A DNA stretch of 5,541 nucleotides from an uncultured Desulfomonile sp. (GTDB lineage Bacteria > Desulfobacterota > Desulfomonilia > Desulfomonilales > Desulfomonilaceae), in NCBI GenBank assembly GCA_903920415.1, contig CAIXMD010000398.1, forward strand, positions 1 through 5,541. The letters run 5' to 3'. Numbering within the stretch: position 1 is the stretch's first letter; every line of letters starts with the position of its first letter. Below are positions 1 through 4,876 of this stretch, in pieces. The position numbers and the translations under genes are program-made. Below the pieces are notes generated by a model, which was not told the origin of the DNA, did no database searches, and saw only the letters and a list, made by a program, of their open reading frames with translations.

Positions 1-275
1 ACCATTACCCTGGATTCCGAGTAATCCTTTTCAAGAGCATGAATAAGGGCGGTCGCTGAATTAATGACCTGATCACCGGCAACCGGCAACCCAAGCCCAT
101 TGATTTTATCAGCCAGATCCGAAGCCAAACGGGTAGCACTGTTAGAAACGAACACCCATCGTACCCCCTTCGACGAAAGGCACCTGTATGTGATTTCAGC
201 ACCCGCGACAAGAAGATTACCTCGGTTAACTGTGCCGTCGAGATCTGCCAAAATTCCCTGGTATTGCTTCTTCAT
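1..275 (-). CDS. HAD-IIA (NagD-like) phosphatase, N-terminal part only
   Basis: Partial gene: 91 complete codons are present and the rest lies beyond the left edge of the window. The protein begins MKKQYQGILADLDGTVNRGN. Residues 11-15 (DLDGT) are HAD motif I, with Asp11 the expected nucleophile and Asp13 the general acid/base. Residues 43-46 (VSNS, Ser44) are motif II. The segment SNSATR followed by an Ala/Leu-rich helix is typical of the HAD-IIA group (NagD, phosphoglycolate and 4-nitrophenyl phosphatases), in which a C2 cap follows. Members are cytoplasmic Mg-dependent phosphatases acting on small phosphorylated metabolites; the substrate cannot be told from this fragment. The ATG lies 18 nt after the TPR gene stop, in the same reading frame, with no clear Shine-Dalgarno sequence, so translational coupling to the upstream gene is likely. 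Family assignment is confident; specific function is not. Confidence 0.87.
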   Translation of the reverse strand, partial: MKKQYQGILADLDGTVNRGNLLVAGAEITYRCLSSKGVRWVFVSNSATRLASDLADKINGLGLPVAGDQVINSATALIHALEKDYSESRVM

Positions 276-293
276 TGGGTGCTGCTGTGAAGC

Positions 294-1922
294 CTATTGA
301 TCCGCCGTAGCCGGCGGCCCTTCGGCTACTGGTATCAAAACATTTTCAGATGTAACTGTGCTGGAATGGGACTCAATTACGAGTCCCAAATTGTACCGCG
401 CATTTTCGTAATCAGGATACAATTTAAGAGCACGGTTCAAGTCTTCCGCTGCCGGCTCACTTTTTCCAATCTTATGGTAAAAAAAACCTCGATTGTTCCA
501 AATCTGTGGGTCTTGGGGACTAACCACGATAGCTTTATTAAAATCTTCCAATGCCCTCGTATGATCACCCAGAGTAAAATAGACAATTGCGCGAAGACCT
601 AATGCGCGTGGTGCATCAGGTTTCACACGAAGAAGTGAGTTCAAGTCGTTTAGGGCTAACTGGTTTTCATCTTTACATATATACGCGACGGCTCTGTCAT
701 ATAGTACCCGGGCATCCCCCGGCAGGTTCTCCAATGCTCTCGAGTAATCCCCGATTGCCGCGTCGTAAAGCATCCTCTGAAAACTGGTTAGTGCACGCAA
801 GGCGTAAATTTCGCCATCGGACGGATCGAGGTTTGCAGCCGCGGTAAGATCCGAGGCAGCCCGCACTGGGTCGCGTAGATCGAGAAAGACACGAGCCCTC
901 TCCTTAAAGGCATCTACAAGTTTCGGATCAAGCTCGATAGCACGGTTCAGATTCTCCAATGCCCCATCATAATCGTGACGACGCATCAATACAACCGCCG
1001 TATAAAGGTAGGCGGGAGCGTGGGTCGGGTTACCGGAGATAGCCGTCTTTAAAATCGACTCGGCTTTTTTGTAATTCTTCAGGAGTATGTGAGCCCTAGC
1101 CTGTAATATGAGTGTTTCCAGGTCCTCAGGTCTTGACCCCTGACTGCGCACCACGGCACTCAATGCTTTCTCCGGTTGTTCAGTCTTGAAGTATATGAGA
1201 ACCTTTTCTTTAACGATTCTATCATCATGAGGAAGGAGTTGTTCAGCCTGAGAATAATCCGAAAGGGCACCGGAGAAATCCTTTAGCTTGGCGTGAACCT
1301 GTGCTCTCGTAATGTAGTGCTCTGCCTGGCGAGGATCCAAGCGGAGCAACTGGTTGACGTCCTCAAGGGCCTTGCGGGGTTTTCCCGTTTTTAATCTGAC
1401 CTTTGCCCTCATTTCCAGAGCTAATATTGATTGGGGCTCGTAGTAAACAGCACGACTAAACTCATCCTCAGCCTTTGAAAGGAACCCTTCCTTTTCGTAG
1501 ATCATTCCCTTGAGCACGTAGGCTCTTGCTTCGCCCGGCTTTGAGAGTAAATAAAGTTCCAAAACACGGGATGCTTCATCCAACTGGTCAATCCGGATCA
1601 AGCACTCGCTTTTTTCGATAAGGGCTGAAAAGGCGCTTCTAGAGTGCGCAAGAGCCGAATCAAAATCCTCTATGGCCCGAAAACAGTCATTAATTTCCTT
1701 GTAAGCAATGGCGCGTTCAAAAAAAAATGAGGAAAGTGTTCTGCCATGGAGGGATTGATTTCTTAGGACCACGTCCAGAAGTTCAATCCGTCTGACCGGA
1801 TCTCTTTCAGATCTTGTTTGCTCTAGGATTCGCGCAGTTGTCTGTGAGTATACACAACGGGGTGGAACAAAGGGGAAGATTAACATAAACAATACGATAA
1901 CAGTGACACAGCCCCGCATCAT
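294..1922 (-). CDS. exported tetratricopeptide-repeat (TPR) protein
   Basis: A 542-residue protein made almost entirely of TPR repeats. The N-terminus (MMRGCVTVIVLFMLIFPFVP) is a hydrophobic signal peptide, with a plausible signal peptidase I site after VYS at residue 26, so the protein should be periplasmic or membrane-associated. About 13-14 TPR units follow from about residue 62 to 515. They have the usual pattern of small residues and a closing Pro, for example AIELDPKLVDAFKERA and FNKAIVVSPQDPQIWNNRG. The last ~27 residues are a non-repeat tail. TPR arrays bind partner proteins; no enzymatic domain is visible and the partner is unknown. The frame opens at a TTG at 1952, but the ATG at 1922 (or the adjacent ATG at 1919) is preferred: it follows GGAAAGGAA directly and puts the signal peptide at the very N-terminus. 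It lies 97 nt downstream of the cbpM-like gene and 18 nt upstream of the HAD gene, probably in one operon. Runs of nine (1719-1727) and eight (479-486) A/T bases encode Phe-rich stretches. Confidence 0.92.
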   Translation of the reverse strand: MMRGCVTVIVLFMLIFPFVPPRCVYSQTTARILEQTRSERDPVRRIELLDVVLRNQSLHGRTLSSFFFERAIAYKEINDCFRAIEDFDSALAHSRSAFSALIEKSECLIRIDQLDEASRVLELYLLSKPGEARAYVLKGMIYEKEGFLSKAEDEFSRAVYYEPQSILALEMRAKVRLKTGKPRKALEDVNQLLRLDPRQAEHYITRAQVHAKLKDFSGALSDYSQAEQLLPHDDRIVKEKVLIYFKTEQPEKALSAVVRSQGSRPEDLETLILQARAHILLKNYKKAESILKTAISGNPTHAPAYLYTAVVLMRRHDYDGALENLNRAIELDPKLVDAFKERARVFLDLRDPVRAASDLTAAANLDPSDGEIYALRALTSFQRMLYDAAIGDYSRALENLPGDARVLYDRAVAYICKDENQLALNDLNSLLRVKPDAPRALGLRAIVYFTLGDHTRALEDFNKAIVVSPQDPQIWNNRGFFYHKIGKSEPAAEDLNRALKLYPDYENARYNLGLVIESHSSTVTSENVLIPVAEGPPATADQ

Positions 1923-1931
1923 TTCCTTTCC
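1923..1931 (-). promoter_or_regulatory. ribosome binding site that decides the TPR gene start
   Basis: On the minus strand GGAAAGGAA directly precedes the tandem ATG ATG (1922 and 1919). The GGA core is 6 nt from the first ATG, and AAGG is 5 nt from the second. The upstream TTG at 1952 has only a weak AGG nearby and would add ten polar residues in front of the signal peptide. Confidence 0.6.
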
Positions 1932-2019
1932 AACCTTGAAGTGCTGATTCAAAGCCTGGCGCGGCCCTCGGATTAGAATCTACTGCAAAACTTTTCCCTA
2001 TTGCCTGCCTTCGACACCA

Positions 2020-2334
2020 TCAAATCTGAGGTAACCTCAATTTTAGTTCCTTAACAATAGCTTCCAAGATCTGGTCAAATTGCCTCTGCATACGTATCAT
2101 ATTCTCTCTCATCTCCAAAATCACTTCAACACCTGCCAAGTTAACTTCCAACTCACTGACAAGATTGAATATAATGCGTATTCGCTCGACCTGATCTACT
2201 GGAAAAACCCTCTCCTGGGTGGATTTCAATTCTTCGCAACTAACCAGTTTCTCAGATTCAAGTTCGTCAAGGAAATTTTCCTCAAACCCGAAAATTTCAA
2301 TGATCTGTTCCCTGTAGTAATAATCTTGTGCCAT
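2020..2334 (-). CDS. cbpM: CbpM-like chaperone modulator (MerR-type helix-turn-helix)
   Basis: A 104-residue protein immediately downstream of dnaJ. It has the layout of CbpM, the small MerR-superfamily protein that binds the J-domain of CbpA/DnaJ and restrains its activity. An N-terminal helical segment (residues 7-30, YYREQIIEIFGFEENFLDEL) is followed by a wing-like turn (QERVFP, 40-45), a helix with alternating Ile/Leu (46-75, including the motif EVNLAGVEVILEM) and a C-terminal amphipathic helix, probably coiled coil (74-98). The LAGVEVILE stretch also resembles HspR, the dnaK-operon repressor, so a DNA-binding regulator is the main alternative. The N-terminal helix is unusually acidic and lacks the basic residues of a typical MerR DNA-reading head, which favours protein binding. 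The frame opens at a GTG at 2364 without a ribosome binding site; the ATG at 2334 has AGGA seven nt upstream and is chosen. The gap to dnaJ is 47 nt. Confidence 0.75.
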   Translation of the reverse strand: MAQDYYYREQIIEIFGFEENFLDELESEKLVSCEELKSTQERVFPVDQVERIRIIFNLVSELEVNLAGVEVILEMRENMIRMQRQFDQILEAIVKELKLRLPQI

Positions 2335-2381
2335 GGTAATGTCCTGACTGTTGTATGGATCCACCGTTTGATGCTGTGATT

Positions 2382-3536
2382 TCAGAGTCGGATGTCTCTT
2401 CGGATGTCTCCCCGGTAGAATCGATCAAGGGTATGAGCCGCTGCCAGCGCCTCAGGATTGTCAGTAGAAGGGGTCTGAACCCTCACAGTTACATAAAGGT
2501 CTCCCGGGACCTTGGTCTTAAGATTTGGAACCCCCTTTCCTTTTAGCCTCAGACGCTGTCCTGATTTGGTGCCCTTGGGAATTTTCAACTGAACAGGGCC
2601 CTCCGGAGTAGGGACGGTGACCTCGGCGCCGATCATTGCTTCACTGACGGTAACGGGGATTTCCACTCGTAGTGAGTCACCTTCCCTCTTAAATATCGGA
2701 TGCGTGGCTACACGAGTTATAATATACAGATCTCCGGGTGGCCCTCCGGCTCTTCCAGGACCTCCTTTCCCGGAGAGTCTAATGCGGGAGCCGTCATTAA
2801 CTCCTACTGGAATATTCACATCTATTGTTTCGGCTCCTGCAACAACTCCAGTCCCTTTACAACTCGGGCAAATTTCTCCAGACCGGCCTGTACCACCGCA
2901 TTCCGGACAAGGCTGGCTGAAGTTGAAAGGTCCTTGGGCTACTTTAGTCTGTCCTGTGCCTTTACAAGTCTTGCACACGGAATCTTTGGACGCGCTTACG
3001 CGGCCCGTTCCTCCACAATTTGCACAGGACAAATCCATTTGGAGGGTGATCCTCGTAGTAGCTCCTTTGATAGCGGTATTAAAGTCAATTTCCAGGGTAG
3101 ATTCAATGTCTCGTCCCTTTGCCGGTCCGCTTGCTGCTCCAGCGCTTCCACCCGAACCGAAGAGATCGCTGAAGACATCCTCAAATCCGGAGTATCTGAA
3201 CTCGCCCTGGTCTGAAGAGAATCCGCCGCCAAAACCCCCCGCCCGCTTCCCAGATCCCCCGGCATCCTGCCACTGACGGTACTGTCGGGCCTGTTCCGGA
3301 TCAAAGCCGGCCCTCATTCCTTCTGATCCGAATTCATCGTAAATTTTTCGTTTTTCCGGATCAGAGAGTACTTCGTGAGCTTCGGAAAGCGACTTGAATT
3401 TTTCTTCTGCCTCTTTGTTACCTGGGTTAACATCAGGGTGATATTTCCGGGCAAGCTTACGGTATGCCTTCTTTATCTCCGAATCAGCGGCATTCTTTTT
3501 GACGCCGAGAATCCCGTAGAAGTCCTTACTCGCCAT
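2382..3536 (-). CDS. dnaJ: chaperone protein DnaJ (class A, zinc-finger Hsp40)
   Basis: A 384-residue cytoplasmic co-chaperone that stimulates the ATPase of DnaK (Hsp70) and delivers unfolded substrates. All class A domains are present in order. The J-domain spans residues 4-68 with the essential HPD at 33-35. A Gly/Phe-rich linker covers about 92-137. The zinc-binding region has four CxxCxGxG motifs starting at Cys171, Cys188, Cys210 and Cys223, with near-canonical spacing. The substrate-binding beta domains then extend to about residue 355 (with the conserved LKGKGVP at 331-337), and the C-terminus is short (GDIRRDIRL). Length is close to the usual ~375 residues. The ATG follows AGGAG at a spacing of 8 nt. 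It is the first gene of the minus-strand cluster and is followed by a CbpM-like gene. In E. coli CbpM pairs with CbpA, which lacks zinc fingers, so the pairing here with a full zinc-finger DnaJ is worth noting. No dnaK or grpE is in view. Confidence 0.97.
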   Translation of the reverse strand: MASKDFYGILGVKKNAADSEIKKAYRKLARKYHPDVNPGNKEAEEKFKSLSEAHEVLSDPEKRKIYDEFGSEGMRAGFDPEQARQYRQWQDAGGSGKRAGGFGGGFSSDQGEFRYSGFEDVFSDLFGSGGSAGAASGPAKGRDIESTLEIDFNTAIKGATTRITLQMDLSCANCGGTGRVSASKDSVCKTCKGTGQTKVAQGPFNFSQPCPECGGTGRSGEICPSCKGTGVVAGAETIDVNIPVGVNDGSRIRLSGKGGPGRAGGPPGDLYIITRVATHPIFKREGDSLRVEIPVTVSEAMIGAEVTVPTPEGPVQLKIPKGTKSGQRLRLKGKGVPNLKTKVPGDLYVTVRVQTPSTDNPEALAAAHTLDRFYRGDIRRDIRL

Positions 3537-3604
3537 GTCAAGGTCTCCTCTGAATCGTTAGCTCAACTGAATAAGAAGCTCCTTGTCGAGTTCCGTACTT
3601 TCAA

Positions 3605-3614
3605 ACAGTACTGT
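3605..3614. repeat. 10-bp perfect palindrome in the dnaJ leader
   Basis: ACAGTACTGT reads the same on both strands and lies about 70 nt upstream of the dnaJ ATG, inside the predicted untranslated leader. On the minus strand the overlapping GTACT-N7-AGTAC could also form a small hairpin. It does not match the CIRCE element (TTAGCACTC-N9-GAGTGCTAA). Its role is unknown and it may be chance. Confidence 0.25.
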
Positions 3615-3660
3615 CATAATTGCAACTTCTCCCAATGGCCCAAACCAGCCTTACTCCAAA

Positions 3661-3689
3661 ATAATTAAGTATTCTGGAGGTATTGTCAA
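3661..3689 (-). promoter_or_regulatory. candidate sigma70-type promoter for dnaJ operon
   Basis: On the minus strand a perfect -35 hexamer TTGACA (3689-3684) is followed after 17 bp by AATTAT (3666-3661, 4 of 6 consensus bases). Transcription would start near 3654, leaving a leader of about 118 nt before the dnaJ ATG. No sigma32-type -10 (CCCCATNT) was found, so this looks like a housekeeping rather than a classical heat-shock promoter. The -35 overlaps that of the opposing promoter. Confidence 0.45.
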
Positions 3690-3711
3690 GCTTAAGCGCT
3701 CGTTGTAAAAT
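3683..3711 (+). promoter_or_regulatory. candidate sigma70-type promoter for the amidohydrolase gene
   Basis: TTGTCA (3683-3688, 5 of 6) is separated by exactly 17 bp from TAAAAT (3706-3711, 5 of 6). The start of transcription would be near 3718, giving a 40-nt leader that contains the ribosome binding site AAGGTG (3744-3749). Its -35 shares five bases (3684-3688) with the -35 of the dnaJ promoter on the other strand. Confidence 0.5.
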
Positions 3712-3757
3712 CCTGAACAAGAGCAATTCCAGGCATCAGCAACAAGGTGTGCACAGC

Positions 3758-4606
3758 ATGATTATTGATGCGCATGTTCATCTGCTCCCTCGAAAGGTAC
3801 TGCGGGACAGGACTCCTTTCTGTAAGAGCGATCAGCCTTTTGGTTCAATCTATTCAACGGAGAAAGCCAGAATCGTCTCCGGGGATGAAATTATCGCGTA
3901 TATGGACGACTCAGGCATAAATCGGGCTATAGTATTCGGGTTTCCCTGGGAAGATCGAGATCTTGTCAAGGAAAACAATGACGAGATCTGGTCGTTTCAC
4001 CAAAGCCATGCGGAACGAATCATTCCTTTTGCCGTACTCTCGTCAGATTTAGGGGAACCAACGTACAAAGAGGCCGAGCGCACACTCGAGGGAGGTTTTG
4101 CGGGTCTTGGGGAGTTGGCGGTTTACCACAGAGGATGGAGTCGCATCGACCTCGATGCCCTTTATCCAATAATTAGATTGGCGGCCATGAAGACAGTACC
4201 GGTGCTCATCCACGTCAATGAGCCCGTAGGGCACAATTATCCGGGTAAGATCCCCGTAGATTTTTCTGGATTGCTCCAGGTAATTTCAGATAACCCGGAT
4301 GTGGATTTCATCCTTGCCCACTTTGGGGGGGGGGTCTTCATTTACTCTTTAATGCCCGAGATCCGCAGCGCTTTAGCCAGGACATACATCGATACTGCAG
4401 CCTCGCCTTTTCTCTACGACGCCAAGATCTACGATGTGGCCTGCAGTATCATGGGATCGGATAAGATCCTTTTCGGCAGTGATTTTCCGCTGCTGCCCCT
4501 TGTCCGCTATCTCAAGGATTTCGATAAGGCTGGAATCCACGGAAATGTTCGAGAAGACATACTGGGAGGAAACGTAAATAGACTGCTGGCCGGAAAATTC
4601 CAATGA
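3758..4606 (+). CDS. amidohydrolase-2 family metal-dependent hydrolase
   Basis: A 282-residue TIM-barrel protein of the Amidohydro_2 group (relatives include ACMSD-type decarboxylases and assorted C-O/C-N hydrolases). Likely metal ligands are visible in order. The N-terminal HxH is in IIDAHVHLLP (His6, His8). A Glu sits in GLGELAVYH (Glu119), His152 in VLIHVNEP, His188 in LAHFGGG, and the catalytic Asp242 in LFGSDFPL. The C-terminal ILGGNVNRLL is the usual family ending. There is no signal peptide, so it should be cytoplasmic. The substrate cannot be predicted. An in-frame TTG at 3683 would add 25 residues, but it falls inside a promoter -35. The ATG at 3758 begins directly with the first barrel strand and follows AAGGTG at 8 nt. 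A 10-G run (4325-4334) encodes the glycines after His188. The gene appears monocistronic and divergent from dnaJ. Confidence 0.9.
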   Translation: MIIDAHVHLLPRKVLRDRTPFCKSDQPFGSIYSTEKARIVSGDEIIAYMDDSGINRAIVFGFPWEDRDLVKENNDEIWSFHQSHAERIIPFAVLSSDLGEPTYKEAERTLEGGFAGLGELAVYHRGWSRIDLDALYPIIRLAAMKTVPVLIHVNEPVGHNYPGKIPVDFSGLLQVISDNPDVDFILAHFGGGVFIYSLMPEIRSALARTYIDTAASPFLYDAKIYDVACSIMGSDKILFGSDFPLLPLVRYLKDFDKAGIHGNVREDILGGNVNRLLAGKFQ

Positions 4607-4676
4607 GAAGCAGAAGCATAGGCACTGACTTTGAAAAGGGTCGTTCCGGGTAAAGTGAAGAATTTCTCATAAATGC

Positions 4677-4699
4677 ACTGGATCATCGTAACTTCCAGT
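4677..4699. repeat. 6-bp inverted repeat downstream of the amidohydrolase gene
   Basis: ACTGGA (4677-4682) and TCCAGT (4694-4699) are perfect complements around an 11-nt loop, about 70 nt after the amidohydrolase stop codon. The stem is short and no T-run follows, so it does not qualify as an intrinsic terminator. I see no better terminator in 4607-4750. Confidence 0.2.
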
Positions 4700-4753
4700 A
4701 TAAAGGGTTACCCGCTGTTGTCTAATGCTGACTCTGCCGGACCTGTTGAGAGA

Positions 4754-4778
4754 CTTGACTGCGCATTATGCCTTGACT
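4754..4778 (+). repeat. direct repeat CTTGACT, two copies 18 bp apart
   Basis: CTTGACT occurs at 4754-4760 and again at 4772-4778. The second copy contains the -35 hexamer of the candidate L,D-transpeptidase promoter. The start-to-start distance of 18 bp is less than two helical turns, so the two copies would not face the same side exactly. They could be an activator site or a duplicated -35; chance is also possible for a 7-mer. Confidence 0.25.
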
Positions 4779-4802
4779 TACCCTCTATTCTTATTATCTA
4801 AT
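4773..4802 (+). promoter_or_regulatory. candidate sigma70-type promoter for the L,D-transpeptidase gene
   Basis: TTGACT (4773-4778, 5 of 6) and TCTAAT (4797-4802, 5 of 6) are separated by 18 bp. Transcription would start near 4809, leaving a leader of about 68 nt. The 17-bp dyad at 4806-4822 would overlap the start point. Confidence 0.4.
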
Positions 4803-4805
4803 TGC

Positions 4806-4822
4806 GTTCAGGCAGTCTGAAC
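4806..4822. promoter_or_regulatory. 17-bp dyad at the predicted transcription start (operator-like)
   Basis: GTTCAG-N5-CTGAAC is a perfect 6-bp inverted repeat starting 3 bp after the candidate -10 of the transpeptidase promoter, a classic position for a repressor site. It might instead act in RNA as a small hairpin at the 5' end. A second imperfect stem follows at 4825-4845 (GTCCGG and CCGGGAC, one bulged G, loop TTTACTTT). Neither is followed by a T-run. Confidence 0.35.
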
Positions 4823-4865
4823 AAGTCCGGTTTACTTTCCGGGACGTGCATCACATTCATTTTCA

Positions 4866-4873
4866 GAGGTGAT
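4866..4873 (+). promoter_or_regulatory. strong ribosome binding site of the L,D-transpeptidase gene
   Basis: GAGGTGAT is complementary over eight bases to the 3' end of typical 16S rRNA (ATCACCTC). Its GAGG core is 7 nt from the ATG at 4877. A second ATG at 4872 overlaps this site but is in another frame and meets a stop after 15 codons, so 4877 is the start. Confidence 0.6.
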
Positions 4874-4876
4874 GGA

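Noticed and set aside
5..211. 68-codon minus-strand open frame at the left edge
   Set aside because: It is a different frame of the HAD-IIA gene, whose own frame carries the DLDGT and SNS motifs without interruption.
1719..1727. Nine-base A/T run in the TPR gene as a phase-variation tract
   Set aside because: It encodes three Phe codons in a plausible TPR helix. A/T runs of this size are common, so it is weaker evidence than the G10 run.
2617..3276. 219-codon open frame on the plus strand, antisense to dnaJ (with a second one at 2700-3215 in another frame)
   Set aside because: It lies wholly opposite the conserved DnaJ coding sequence. Its Pro/Ser/Ala-rich translation is what the complement of Gly-rich DnaJ codons produces, and it matches no family.
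3683..3757. 25-residue N-terminal extension of the amidohydrolase from a TTG at 3683
   Set aside because: The TTG is inside the -35 of the candidate promoter and only 2 nt after GGAGG. The extension is polar and outside the family fold, and ATG 3758 has proper spacing from AAGGTG.
3537..3757. CIRCE (HrcA) or sigma32 heat-shock element upstream of dnaJ
   Set aside because: I looked for TTAGCACTC/GAGTGCTAA halves and for a CCCCAT-type -10. Only partial TTAGCTC-like fragments occur, with no matching second half.
4705..4713. GGGTTACCC as a terminator hairpin
   Set aside because: The two halves are separated by a single base, so no RNA hairpin can form, and no T-run follows.
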